Assembly: GCA_028716365.1 (NCBI GenBank)
Contig: JAQUPZ010000004.1
Coordinates: 186,001 to 250,000, forward strand
DNA from: Kiritimatiellia bacterium
GTDB lineage: Bacteria; Verrucomicrobiota; Kiritimatiellia; UBA8416; YA12-FULL-48-11
Reading direction: 5' to 3'
DNA length: 64,000 bases
A model generated the notes under the pieces. It was not told the origin of the DNA. It worked only from the letters and a program-made list of their open reading frames with translations, and ran no database searches. The translations under genes were made by a program, and so were the position numbers. Positions within the stretch are counted from its first letter, which is position 1, and the number at the start of each line of letters is the position of its first letter. Of the stretch, positions 18,216 through 27,890 are shown piece after piece.

Positions 18216-18923
18216 CTACTTAGCCCACTTTCGAACAAATAATTCCCTTATGGTGAGAAATAATATAGAGAACCCGCCTACAAAAATCTGTAATTTCCTG
18301 CACCCGCCTATTCGTGCCGGCTCATCTCCGGGAATGTCTATACATTTTAACTTTCTTTTGGCGGCTCTGATGCAGAGAAGAGGTTCAGCCCCAGCTCTTA
18401 AATAAAAATATTTTTCCGAAAAAGTAATATGTTTCCCTATACCCATCTCTTTAAAAGCTTCCTTTTTCCATCCACGATACATTACTAGAGTATCCGTATA
18501 CGACGAGCCATACAGGAGGTTAATCAGGAATGTAAACATTTTATTGCCAAATGCGGTCAAAAAATCGTCATCATCACTTTTTGCGCCACCAATGTAACGC
18601 GATGCGATAACCATATCGTATCCCTCTCTCATCTTTGCAACGATGGAAGGCACTATCTCAGGTATGGAATTGCCATCAGGGCTGAATGTTATTACTGCGT
18701 CTGCTTTTATATGGTCAAGTGCTTCAACGTAACCACAAAGAAGGCCCCTCCCTTTTTGATTCAAAACATTGAATCCACATTCTTTTGCATATTCGATAGA
18801 ACCATCGATTGAGCCACCGTCAACCACAAGAATCTCGTCTACCCAATCCTTTCTGATCCTAGGCAGTATGACCTTCATGCCTTCTATTTCGTTATAATTC
18901 GCAATCAGCAGAGCTACTCTCAT
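18216..18923 (-). CDS. Family 2 glycosyltransferase (dolichyl/polyprenyl-phosphate sugar synthase-like)
   Basis: 235 aa. GT-A fold start 'ALLIANYNE', then 'VVDGGSIDGS' and 'FSPDGNS' in the DxD position (here D-G-N), as in DPM1-like enzymes. A single hydrophobic stretch near the C-terminus ('GGFSILFLTIREL') suggests membrane association. It probably transfers a sugar from a nucleotide donor to polyprenyl phosphate, a donor that could feed the GT39-like membrane enzyme encoded at 20783-22519. It lies 43 bases before the transketolase genes on the same strand. Confidence 0.8.
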   Translation of the reverse strand: MRVALLIANYNEIEGMKVILPRIRKDWVDEILVVDGGSIDGSIEYAKECGFNVLNQKGRGLLCGYVEALDHIKADAVITFSPDGNSIPEIVPSIVAKMREGYDMVIASRYIGGAKSDDDDFLTAFGNKMFTFLINLLYGSSYTDTLVMYRGWKKEAFKEMGIGKHITFSEKYFYLRAGAEPLLCIRAAKRKLKCIDIPGDEPARIGGCRKLQIFVGGFSILFLTIRELFVRKWAK

Positions 18924-18973
18924 GGATTACCTTTGGTTAAAATTGTCAAATCTAATTTATTCGGTCCATCATA

Positions 18974-20464
18974 TTATTCTGTCGCAAACTTGGAATCGAT
19001 GGCCATTCCCTTTTCTTTTAGTATACGAGTCGCAGGCCAGCTTCCCCAACGAAAACCGGTAAAAGATCCCATGGTATTCTTGAAGTATTTCCAGGCTGAA
19101 AACAGTGTAAGCCTGAAATAGAAAAACTCCTGCAGAACATTCAAAGACCCAATAAAGAAAAATAACTTGTTTGGCTTTAATTTTATCAAGTGGTTAATAA
19201 TAACTTTTCGCAGAAATGGGAATTTTACAGCTGGATAAAACAAATTGACGAGATTTATCAACTCCGTACTCCGTCCCCTGTTAAACATTGGAATAAGAGG
19301 ATTAGGGTCATAATCCTTGAGGGAAAAATCACTTTCAAGAAGACTCTTGCTGATAGCCAAATTCGTAAGATCCAATTTTGGATACGGTGTGAAGAAACCA
19401 CATCTCACGTATTTATACCCGATGCGATAGTTCCATTCCACGGTCTCAAATATCTCTTCCATTGTTTCACCAGGTAATGCGATCATATTCATCGACATTG
19501 TTTCAATTCCATACTTTTTAAAACGTTCGACGAGTGCCATTGCCTGCTCATTTGTCCACATCTTGCGTAGGCATTCCTTCCTTACTCTTGGGCTGCCGGA
19601 CTCAAATCCAAGTTGTACCGCAGCGCAACCGGCTTTAGCTAATATTTCCACAATTTCGGCGGAACAATCAAGACGAGTACCGCAACTGAAAGGCAAACCA
19701 ACCTTAGCACGGTATTTCTCAACAAATTCCGAAAGCCATTTTACATTCAACGTGAAGATGTCATCGGAAAAATGAACCCGTGTAAGGGGAGATATTTTTT
19801 TTACATAAATAATCTCGTCGATAACGCGGTCAACGGATTTTCGCCGTAGAAATTTCCCCTTGCCTTCATAATCTCGCTTGATCTGGGTATTAAAACAAAA
19901 CGCACACGAATATGGACATCCCAGCCCCGTGATGAAGCGTTTCATCGGCATATCTCTCAGAAATCCATATTTATAATACAGCTCCCGTTTGGGCATTGGT
20001 CGACTATCCAAGTCTTCGACCAAGTTCCCGATATCATTCCGTATCCATCCGTCAGGTTTCCGAATCCACAGGTTATCAATGTGGTCTGAATCTGTACCTT
20101 GCTGAAGCGAATCAACAAGCCCGACAAGAGCCTCATCCCCTTCTCCTCTGCATATATAGTCCACACCTTCTTGAGATGCCACTTCTTCAGCAAAGAATGT
20201 GGCATGTGGTCCACCCATGATCATGGGTATCTTGACCCGTTCCTTGAGGAACCTAGCCAGTGCCATCACCTCTCTGTGACTGCCTGTATTCACGGAAAAG
20301 GCGATAAGTCCCGGATTAAAACACTTGATATCTTTGCTTAGATCTTCACAGTGAGAGAGCAGGAGAAGTTCTGATTCGTGTCCGGCTTTTTCGAGACTAC
20401 TGGCTAACGAAGCCACTCCTATTGATTCCTGCATCCCGCTGAATTGGATAAACAATACTTTCAT
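18974..20464 (-). CDS. B12-binding-type radical SAM protein (2)
   Basis: 496 aa. N-terminal cobalamin-binding-like domain (about 1-150) with 'MGGPHATFFAEE' and 'CRGEGDEA', followed by a radical SAM barrel with C183, C187 and C190 in 'GCPYSCAFC'. 'GFESGSPRVRK' and 'NMIALPGETMEE' are typical of the B12-radical SAM group that includes the BchE, HpnP and P-methylase branches. No specific function can be assigned. Its position next to a GT2 gene and split transketolase suggests glycan or glycolipid modification. The gene is preceded by a 318-base gap holding an inverted repeat, so it may have its own promoter. Confidence 0.85.
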   Translation of the reverse strand: MKVLFIQFSGMQESIGVASLASSLEKAGHESELLLLSHCEDLSKDIKCFNPGLIAFSVNTGSHREVMALARFLKERVKIPMIMGGPHATFFAEEVASQEGVDYICRGEGDEALVGLVDSLQQGTDSDHIDNLWIRKPDGWIRNDIGNLVEDLDSRPMPKRELYYKYGFLRDMPMKRFITGLGCPYSCAFCFNTQIKRDYEGKGKFLRRKSVDRVIDEIIYVKKISPLTRVHFSDDIFTLNVKWLSEFVEKYRAKVGLPFSCGTRLDCSAEIVEILAKAGCAAVQLGFESGSPRVRKECLRKMWTNEQAMALVERFKKYGIETMSMNMIALPGETMEEIFETVEWNYRIGYKYVRCGFFTPYPKLDLTNLAISKSLLESDFSLKDYDPNPLIPMFNRGRSTELINLVNLFYPAVKFPFLRKVIINHLIKLKPNKLFFFIGSLNVLQEFFYFRLTLFSAWKYFKNTMGSFTGFRWGSWPATRILKEKGMAIDSKFATE

Positions 20465-20782
20465 AAAATCCGACAGATACCATCACCCATCCGTATTACG
20501 ACACCAAAAAATTTACACACTCCCATTTTTATACAAAAGATGGGAATTCGATACAATCGCCGCCAATTCACGCAAAAAGATACAATCAACACAAACAGAA
20601 GTCAATCTCTCTACCCATTCCTCTACGATCTTCAAAAAAAACATTAATGTTAGAGATCCGAATGGTACAAATAATATGTGATCGAGGTGAGTTGAGTTGT
20701 TATAGAAAATAGTGTGATAACGTCATATGTTTCTCGCCCAATACACAGTCATAATATATCTGATCATGAACTGGTCATGCTG
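20465..20782. other. 318-base non-coding gap within the glycan locus
   Basis: The only long gap in the - strand locus. It is AT-rich, and no open frame on either strand has convincing codon use or protein-like content. It holds the inverted repeat at 20521-20545. It could house the promoter for the downstream - strand genes (20464 to 5117); I cannot point to convincing -35/-10 boxes. Confidence 0.5.
20521..20545 (-). promoter_or_regulatory. Imperfect inverted repeat upstream of radical SAM gene 2
   Basis: TCCCATTTTT pairs with AAAAGATGGGA across a four-base loop, giving a ten-pair stem with one bulged base. On the - strand it is followed about ten bases later by a T-rich run, so it could be a weak terminator for the membrane-enzyme gene upstream or an operator for the radical SAM gene. 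Neither role is shown. Confidence 0.35.
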
Positions 20783-22519
20783 CTATCGGGAAATTTCAAA
20801 AGCAATCATACTCGGCTGCCTGTCAGCATAACGGTACTGAAACATCGGCTTTATATTTGGATGGGCAGACTGGAAAAGACGCCAATCATTCCAAAACTTT
20901 CCACTTGTCCGATCACCAAGAAGGCATGGCGAAAATACATATATTATTTTTTCCCATTCTTTGCAAAGGGTCTGCTCCCAAGCTTGTAAACAAGCCACAT
21001 CCTTAAATGACATCACGTAATTAGTCCAGTATTTGAAGTTATACGGGTATCCGAAAGTATTAAACATGAAACAAGTATGAGGGAACATTATAGGATCCCC
21101 GAGAACAACAAGTGTCGTGGCGGGTTCGTAATTACTTTTCAACCATTTGGCAAACGCATCATGTCCTCTCATTCGGTCAACCTCGAAATCTGGCGGCTTG
21201 TTATGCAGATAATCAATGTAAAATTGTTTCTGTGTCATCACCACGGAACCAATCAGACCCGCCACCATTAGCACCATAATTATTAGTGATACTTTTCGAT
21301 ATTTTGACTTGGCAAAATTTTCAATCATGCAAAAATAACCGCGTGACGCTAATAATGCCATTGCTGGAATACCTACCAAGGCGTAGCGATGTGTATAAGT
21401 AAAAACTGTAGCCAAGAAACCGAATACAATAATGAGCCATGCTAATGCAAACTTGTCGCCAAGCGAACGATTTTTCACCGCATAAAAAATACCTAAAAAT
21501 AACAAGATAGAAAAAAAAGGGGGAATCGACGGATCACCTTCAAGACATTTATCAACATGTTCACTTGATCGCATATCTAGAAATATATTTCGAAAGACAT
21601 ATATAACCCGCCCCCATGGGGTAAAATGCACACTAGGCACCCCACCTTGTGAAAAACGTCCTGAAAAGGATAACCGAATATTTTCGTAAACCTCAAACGT
21701 TTCACAATGAAATAAAAAAGAATATATCGTTACAACGAAAACACACATAATTATTGTCATTGAAACAGTTAGGCTCAGGTCTATCAATACTCGACGAAAT
21801 GACCATCCCCGTCCGAAAACAATACCTCCGATTATCATTATTATGCCAAAAGCAACTGAAATCCATCCCGCAACGAAAAGAAGGCCTAGGCATACTGCCG
21901 AAATCACTAAAGCCCGTCGCTGGCCTCCCGTTGAATACAGGTACAGGCAAAGTATAATAGTACCTATAAGGGATGTTGAAACCATCCATACTCCATAGGC
22001 AACTTTAACATGAATCAACCACGACAAACTTGACACCATAAAAAGAATAGTGACTACAGCATGCCAGCGGCCGTATGCAATTAGTGCAATATAGAAAATA
22101 ATGACAAAGGTAATCAGTGAAAAACATGTAGAAAATAAAGTTACAGACTCTTTGTTCACGCCGAAACACTTTGAGAAAGGAACAAATAAAGCATTTAAAA
22201 GAGGCGCACAATGAGCCATATAATAGAACTGAAAAGATTTATTCCAGTATGCGTACGCCCCTTTAGAATCTTCGGCCTTAAGATTATCCCAGCAGGGGTC
22301 ATTTTCCATATATTCTTTTATCGATATTCCCTTCTCTCTTGCTATCAACATGTGACCAACAGTAAGTGGTAAGTCCATGACTTCCGCATTTATATCTTCC
22401 AAGGCAAATGGACTTCTGCAAAAGGTCCACAAAACAAGTCCCACCATCAACACAACACAAACATGGAAAATGACATCCGATTGTGATGTTATTTTAAGCA
22501 TTATTTTCACATCTTTCAT
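20783..22519 (-). CDS. GT39-like polytopic membrane glycosyltransferase
   Basis: 578 aa, about 10-12 membrane segments, then a soluble C-terminal domain of about 120 residues. The first loop holds 'FALEDINAEVMD', where GT-C enzymes usually keep an acidic metal-binding motif, and 'MAHCAPLLNALF' follows. This layout matches dolichyl-phosphate-mannose-protein mannosyltransferase (PMT, ArnT-like) relatives that use polyprenyl-phosphate sugars on the periplasmic face. The GT2 gene at 18216-18923 could make such a donor. Assignment is by topology and weak motif similarity; an O-antigen ligase or polymerase role is an alternative. Confidence 0.65.
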   Translation of the reverse strand: MKDVKIMLKITSQSDVIFHVCVVLMVGLVLWTFCRSPFALEDINAEVMDLPLTVGHMLIAREKGISIKEYMENDPCWDNLKAEDSKGAYAYWNKSFQFYYMAHCAPLLNALFVPFSKCFGVNKESVTLFSTCFSLITFVIIFYIALIAYGRWHAVVTILFMVSSLSWLIHVKVAYGVWMVSTSLIGTIILCLYLYSTGGQRRALVISAVCLGLLFVAGWISVAFGIIMIIGGIVFGRGWSFRRVLIDLSLTVSMTIIMCVFVVTIYSFLFHCETFEVYENIRLSFSGRFSQGGVPSVHFTPWGRVIYVFRNIFLDMRSSEHVDKCLEGDPSIPPFFSILLFLGIFYAVKNRSLGDKFALAWLIIVFGFLATVFTYTHRYALVGIPAMALLASRGYFCMIENFAKSKYRKVSLIIMVLMVAGLIGSVVMTQKQFYIDYLHNKPPDFEVDRMRGHDAFAKWLKSNYEPATTLVVLGDPIMFPHTCFMFNTFGYPYNFKYWTNYVMSFKDVACLQAWEQTLCKEWEKIIYVFSPCLLGDRTSGKFWNDWRLFQSAHPNIKPMFQYRYADRQPSMIAFEISR

Positions 22520-22564
22520 GGAATTTATATTTCATATAAATAATGAATGCCATCAAGACACAGA

Positions 22565-24082
22565 TCAGAATTTCTGATTACAAAATTCTCTAATCAACAA
22601 TACGAGTTGTCGGATGTAATTCCCTTTCCGCCTTGAACGAAGAAAACTTATGATATAACGTGGATCAAAGAATTCTACCAGATTAGGCCAGATTCGGTTA
22701 TAGCGTATCATCGCTTGTTTAATCCACTGCCCTATGTCTACACTGTGAGATGCGAATCGAAATTTTTCAGGCATTTCAAGCACCAGATCGACCGCATTGC
22801 GCAACAGCCATGCGTACTGTTGTCTTTCCAGTTCAACACGAAACGTATCATATATTTCGCAACCGGGATAAGGAGTGAAAATATTAAACGAAACTATATT
22901 CGGACGAATTTCATCGAGCAGATTAAACATATCGCACAAATCCTTTTCATTTTCCCCGGGTGTATTGACCAGCATATTGGCAAAAGTTCGTATCCCAAGG
23001 TTCCTGCAATTACTAAAAGTTGACTTGATTTGTTTTACAGTAATTCCTTTTTTCAAGCTGGCCAACGCCGTATCCGAACCTTTTTCTACGCCGAAATCAA
23101 TCTGAATACAGCCGGCATCTCGCATAATCTTTAAGATATCGTAATCAACCGTATTAACCTTTGAAGAACAACCCCATATAAGACTATTCTGTTTCGATCG
23201 TAATAATTCGCAAAAACAGCGCACATTGTCTTTACTCAAAGTAAACAAATCATCAATAAAGTAAAAGGCATCAATAAAATATTTCTCTTGCAGGTACTTG
23301 ATTTCGTTATAGAGAGAATTCGGCGATCTTAATCTTTCATAATGTCGGGCCCCGTGATATTCACGCAACCTTTTGGATACACAGAAAACACATGACGACG
23401 GACACCCTCTTGATGACAAAACATAAAAACTGCGAGTAAAAACACCACGAATGGAATATGGCGATGCTGAAGTATAATAATTCATATCCAGACCGTCATA
23501 ATCCGGGAATGCTATATCATCAAGATTCTCTACAACAGGCCGTCGCTCAGTAATCACCAATGAGGCTTTATTCTTGTCGTAGAAAACTATTCCAAGCACT
23601 GACGATAACTCCGTTTTAGATCTGATAGCCCGTACCAAGTCGCAAAGAGTGATTTCTCCCTCACCGACTACGGCAAAATCAAAAGGCGATGATTCATAAA
23701 AGAAATGCTCAGGATGCAGTGTAGGATGAATACCTCCCACGATAATTATCACCCCAGGCTTTACTGACTTAAAACGACGGGCAAGCTTTTCAACTTCGTC
23801 CAGTTCAGGCGTATAGCACGTTATTCCAACAATATCGGCCTCTGACCTTGCGACACGTTCAACAATTTCGTCTTCCACCTCCCTATAATACGTTTCCATA
23901 TTCCTATGAAAAGATCTATCCCGAATCTGATGGGCGTGAATAACATCAATAATTCGTGATCTCTCGCCGCAATGTTTGAGATATCCCGAGAGATACATCA
24001 GCGCCAAGGGAGGCCGATAATGATTAAACGCCCTAGACGATGGCGATACAAGGAGGACTTCTTTCCCTTCATTTGTTTTCAT
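22565..24082 (-). CDS. B12-binding-type radical SAM protein (3)
   Basis: 505 aa. N-terminal B12-binding-like domain with 'PLALMYLSGYL', 'GGIHPTLHPEHF' and 'VVGEGE', then the Fe-S motif C227, C231 and C234 in 'GCPSSCVFC'. 'DFGVEKGSD' and 'NMLVNTPGENEKD' lie in the barrel. Domain order and length are the same as in radical SAM protein 2 but the sequences differ throughout, so this is not a recent duplicate. It sits between the GT39-like membrane enzyme and the GH172-like lipoprotein. Likely chemistry is cobalamin-dependent methylation or another radical reaction on a glycan or lipid; the substrate is unknown. Confidence 0.85.
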   Translation of the reverse strand: MKTNEGKEVLLVSPSSRAFNHYRPPLALMYLSGYLKHCGERSRIIDVIHAHQIRDRSFHRNMETYYREVEDEIVERVARSEADIVGITCYTPELDEVEKLARRFKSVKPGVIIIVGGIHPTLHPEHFFYESSPFDFAVVGEGEITLCDLVRAIRSKTELSSVLGIVFYDKNKASLVITERRPVVENLDDIAFPDYDGLDMNYYTSASPYSIRGVFTRSFYVLSSRGCPSSCVFCVSKRLREYHGARHYERLRSPNSLYNEIKYLQEKYFIDAFYFIDDLFTLSKDNVRCFCELLRSKQNSLIWGCSSKVNTVDYDILKIMRDAGCIQIDFGVEKGSDTALASLKKGITVKQIKSTFSNCRNLGIRTFANMLVNTPGENEKDLCDMFNLLDEIRPNIVSFNIFTPYPGCEIYDTFRVELERQQYAWLLRNAVDLVLEMPEKFRFASHSVDIGQWIKQAMIRYNRIWPNLVEFFDPRYIISFLRSRRKGNYIRQLVLLIREFCNQKF

Positions 24083-24103
24083 TGTTGGATATAGATATAA
24101 GAC

Positions 24104-26434
24104 TTACTTGTTAACATCCACTTTGAATTCCTTACAAAAGTACAGAGTTTGTCCGGGTTGCCATCCATCTCTCGGATAAAGCAATTGTTTGTCATATTGA
24201 GTCATAACAAAGGCATTTGGCCTGAATTGGAACCATCGCATCCACGGAAATGGCCCGCCAGCCTCAACCGGAATTAATTTAGCGCCGGTAGAATTTCCTG
24301 CCAACCATCCATTTGGGACTTCACTGGTCAAAATCCACGATGTATCACTCACAAAATTTGTAGAATGACAACGTATGTACATGGAAAACCATGCGTCAGG
24401 ACGTATCTTTTTTACTTCGGCACAAATCCAATGAGACCCATTACCCACATTTACGGGTATAGCATCAGCTTCAATAGGACAATCACCCTCCTTGATCAAT
24501 TTCCCGTCAAGATGGATTTTATAAGTTCCGTTGATATGTGCTACAATAATCGCATTAGATGATGATTCATGGAACCATTTAAGGATTCCAGCTTGTCGCC
24601 GTACTGTTTCGTCCTTTGACTCAGCATAAAGACGCGAGTACTCATTCTTAACTGTATCATATCCTTCAAGTCTTTCCTTATATGCAAATGCCCTTAATTC
24701 CATAAGCGCTGATTCAGCAGTAGTCGGATACTTTTCGACATATTCCCTGCAAATATCAATCGCTTCCTGTAATCTTCTCACTCGTTCTCTCTCAAAAACC
24801 TCACATAAAATGGATGAACGCTCCAAGGGATCATCAGGGATTAACCTCTCGCTGGCTGGCGGAAGTTTAAATGGACATGCTACAGGGACCTTACTATACC
24901 AATAGGCAACGCTCGACATATAACCATGCGAAATATTAGCGTGACCAAATTCAATATTAACTCTGATTTTATTATGGAATTTTATTGGGTCTGGCACATG
25001 AAAGCGAAATTGTGTTGATCGTATACCGGCACGTTCCAAAGCACCGGAGAAGGGCATTGTATATATACCGCCATTGAAATACCAACCTCCATTGAAATAG
25101 TCCTCAAGTCCCGTACCGTGAAGTGAAGGAAATATCTCGTTTTCCCGGTAGATACTTTCATCACCCTCCAATATATTCCATGAACCTTCCATTGCTATAG
25201 CCACCAGGTAACAACCGACATAGTGCCCTGAACCAGTAAAACTCAAAATTTCATAAGGAACCCCGGCCCCCATCGATTGTCTCCAGGTTGCATGAAAATA
25301 ATTCATATTATTCGACCATTCATTTATCGGACGAATTTTTGTACCCAGACAGACATCGATTGGACTATTGTTGCCATTCTCAAGTTCAATACGTGCCAGT
25401 TTTTTGAATGGCATAGGAAATCTCATAACAAAGATGCCAGATTCGACAGCAACGGGCATCGAGCGAAATGACCGGGATCTTACTCCATTACAGAAAAAAT
25501 CACCAAGCGGTACATCAACACTCGGAAAATCATTATCATCCCAATATATCTTTATCGCCAACTTTCTCAACAAGCCATTACGTTCTGTTATTTTAAGTGA
25601 CGCAGGAATAACCGGTACCAGGCGAAACTCAGTAATCACGGCAGGGCCTTCATATTTTACCATGAGTTTTTTTGTATTTGCAGCAATTGTACCCATCGAT
25701 TCCTGCCCATTGAACTCGCGTGTGATTGCTTCGCATTGGTTAGCATTCAAAACGGACCGTACTACTTCAATGTTTGCTGAAACCTTGTTCAGTAGTTGTT
25801 CGCTCAGACTGCATACCATGGTTGTTACTGGTAAAGATTCGTAATTAATATGATAGAAACACGAAGTCCCTTGCTTAACATTATCAGCCATTACTACAAG
25901 TCTTTTGGCAAATGGCACAGGAAGATAACAGTAACCTGCCCCGCTGGGATAGTTACATAGCGGCGGTATAAAAGGTGGTTTACCTTCGCCACGCAATTCT
26001 TTATATGTTTTTATAAATCGTGGTTTTTTTTCATTATCAAAATAGAAATAAAACTTGTTTTCAAACGGCATCCCCGTCCACCAAATTCTTCGTACACACC
26101 CAGGTCCCTTGAGATCAGCAATCAGCCTTTTTCCGTCAGGGGTTATCCCTTCACAGTAATCTCCATCCTGATTTCCTCCAGTTCGATCAAAACTGGTATT
26201 CATGCCAGCGTATCCTTTAGGAGTAAAAACTAGTTGCGTGCAATTAGTGAGATCGTTAAGACATGAAATCATAAATGCAGGATCAATATCTTTACGCCGG
26301 CCATCACATCCACAAGCGAAAATAATAAATAATAGCGCAAGAAAAATTGTATATGGCATAATATCGATTATTCCCCTAAATAAGTAACTTATCAAACTCT
26401 TCAATTGCCTTTTCTGCCCAATCATTACACTCAT
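24104..26434 (-). CDS. DUF2961/GH172-family lipoprotein
   Basis: 776 aa. The core contains 'GTGLEDYFNGGWYFNGG' (near residues 438-455), a hallmark of DUF2961, now glycoside hydrolase family GH172, whose studied members act on fructofuranosyl and D-arabinofuranosyl linkages through paired Glu residues. An N-terminal hydrophobic segment ends in 'IIFACGC', a plausible lipobox, so the protein is probably exported and lipid-anchored. The first ATG gives about 25 extra residues before that segment; a later ATG ('MPYTIF') would give a classical signal peptide. The region after the core has 'YVEKYPTTAES', a helical repeat-like stretch. A glycan-cleaving enzyme among assembly genes suggests trimming or remodelling of the polymer. 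Confidence 0.82.
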   Translation of the reverse strand: MSVMIGQKRQLKSLISYLFRGIIDIMPYTIFLALLFIIFACGCDGRRKDIDPAFMISCLNDLTNCTQLVFTPKGYAGMNTSFDRTGGNQDGDYCEGITPDGKRLIADLKGPGCVRRIWWTGMPFENKFYFYFDNEKKPRFIKTYKELRGEGKPPFIPPLCNYPSGAGYCYLPVPFAKRLVVMADNVKQGTSCFYHINYESLPVTTMVCSLSEQLLNKVSANIEVVRSVLNANQCEAITREFNGQESMGTIAANTKKLMVKYEGPAVITEFRLVPVIPASLKITERNGLLRKLAIKIYWDDNDFPSVDVPLGDFFCNGVRSRSFRSMPVAVESGIFVMRFPMPFKKLARIELENGNNSPIDVCLGTKIRPINEWSNNMNYFHATWRQSMGAGVPYEILSFTGSGHYVGCYLVAIAMEGSWNILEGDESIYRENEIFPSLHGTGLEDYFNGGWYFNGGIYTMPFSGALERAGIRSTQFRFHVPDPIKFHNKIRVNIEFGHANISHGYMSSVAYWYSKVPVACPFKLPPASERLIPDDPLERSSILCEVFERERVRRLQEAIDICREYVEKYPTTAESALMELRAFAYKERLEGYDTVKNEYSRLYAESKDETVRRQAGILKWFHESSSNAIIVAHINGTYKIHLDGKLIKEGDCPIEADAIPVNVGNGSHWICAEVKKIRPDAWFSMYIRCHSTNFVSDTSWILTSEVPNGWLAGNSTGAKLIPVEAGGPFPWMRWFQFRPNAFVMTQYDKQLLYPRDGWQPGQTLYFCKEFKVDVNK

Positions 26435-26468
26435 TTATTTAAGTCAACAAACATATATCTATTCCATT

Positions 26469-27686
26469 TCAAGCAGACTTAGATTCACTATTAATGACAG
26501 AATAATAGATTTGCTGAGTTCTTTTGTTCCAATCCCATTTTCCAATAATCAGACCATGGGCTTCTTCCGCCATTCGTTCATAAAACAAACGATCATCCAG
26601 CAATCGTTGAATATTATCGGCAAACTCCTGCAAATCTCCTTCTTTGGTTTTTACCATACCTTTTGGATAATAAGTCTTTAATGCTTCCAAATCGAAAGAA
26701 ACTGCCGGCAAACACCATGCCATGCCCTCAGCCGCAGCCATACCCCCGCTGTCATATGTGGCAGGATGTATAATTAATTTACTCTGTTTGAAAACAGAAT
26801 ATTTCTTATCTCCGTCAAGGAATCCGAGCAGTTCAATATTGTGGTCAAGTCCTGCTGCTGTTATCTTATCTTTCAGGTCACATTCAAGAGGACCATCACC
26901 AATCATCGCAAGGCGTGCAGTCGGCGTTTTCGCAACAACATGCTTCCAGATTTCAACCAGTTCCAGTACTCCCTTTTGATAATGTAATCGCCCGACAAAA
27001 CATGCGTCATATTTTCTTTTTTCGACCGGTATAGTCTGTCCTGACCGTAAATACTGCTCAGAAGGACCAGTATCCACCCCCCCCTGAACAACTACTATTT
27101 TTGATGCGGGTCTGAAATGCGTTACGAAACGCTGAACATCAGGTTCAGAAGTAACAAAAACATAATCAGCAAATCGTTTGACCAAATAATAGGACGGTAT
27201 CTGCATAAACCAATACAGACAACCTCTCAGCCAGTTTTTACCTTTGTACGGTGTATTACTACTGAAAGGATGTGGAACAAAAAGGTAGTATCCTGCAATC
27301 CAGGTAATAGTCTTTTCCCTGAGTTTTGTTAAAAGAGCCGGTATGAAATCAGGATATGCGTCAGAAGCCGAATATATTATATCGGCTGCTTCGATTAAAT
27401 CTCTGTTCTGCCGTAGTATTTTACAACCTTTCCTCAATCTTCGGAGATAATGATGAAACAAGCCACCAATAGTATATGCATTTGGCGATTCATTTCGGCT
27501 GTCGCTAACAATAACTGGCACATCTTGAGCACCACGAGCCGATGCCATCGATTTGGCTTCTTCCGATCCGATCAAGGTGATATTCGCAAGGCTCCTCCAG
27601 CCCTTGATCAATTCGATGAATATACGGTCGCCTCCGCTCAATCCAGACCCAATGCTATTATTCGATATAACTATGATTTTCTTCAT
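26469..27686 (-). CDS. GT4-family glycosyltransferase
   Basis: 405 aa, GT-B fold. N-terminal 'SGGDRIFIELIKGW' is the usual acceptor-side glycine-rich loop; the C-terminal domain has 'FVGRLHYQKGVLEL' and 'IGDGPLECDL', and the nucleotide-sugar site 'YDSGGMAAAEGMA' has Asp where the family's EX7E motif normally begins with Glu. It is the first gene of the - strand locus; a 204-base divergent region separates it from the + strand GT4 gene. A run of eight G occurs inside the coding frame at 'VQGGVD' (C8 at 27077-27084 on the + strand). Donor and acceptor sugars are unknown. Confidence 0.88.
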   Translation of the reverse strand: MKKIIVISNNSIGSGLSGGDRIFIELIKGWRSLANITLIGSEEAKSMASARGAQDVPVIVSDSRNESPNAYTIGGLFHHYLRRLRKGCKILRQNRDLIEAADIIYSASDAYPDFIPALLTKLREKTITWIAGYYLFVPHPFSSNTPYKGKNWLRGCLYWFMQIPSYYLVKRFADYVFVTSEPDVQRFVTHFRPASKIVVVQGGVDTGPSEQYLRSGQTIPVEKRKYDACFVGRLHYQKGVLELVEIWKHVVAKTPTARLAMIGDGPLECDLKDKITAAGLDHNIELLGFLDGDKKYSVFKQSKLIIHPATYDSGGMAAAEGMAWCLPAVSFDLEALKTYYPKGMVKTKEGDLQEFADNIQRLLDDRLFYERMAEEAHGLIIGKWDWNKRTQQIYYSVINSESKSA

Positions 27687-27815
27687 ACGACAGTCACAAA
27701 AGCATCTGAATTATTTTCCAACAAGGATATCCTGATGTTTCATTCTTTAAAAGTCTATTTATATATTGTTATCAAATTAATTACCGATAATACCCCGAGA
27801 TTATGTAAAATGTTT

Positions 27816-27845
27816 TGGACAGCGAAACAGTTTCATTGATATTAT
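27816..27845 (+). promoter_or_regulatory. Candidate promoter for the + strand GT4 gene
   Basis: TGGACA (27816-27821) and TATTAT (27840-27845), each one mismatch from the sigma70 consensus, are separated by 18 bases and lie about 45 bases before the ATG at 27891. The region is divergent between two glycosyltransferase genes, where a promoter is expected. Confidence 0.4.
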
Positions 27846-27890
27846 CATAAATTAAGGTACGGTTAGGTCTTAACTTAACAGAGTTTTTGC

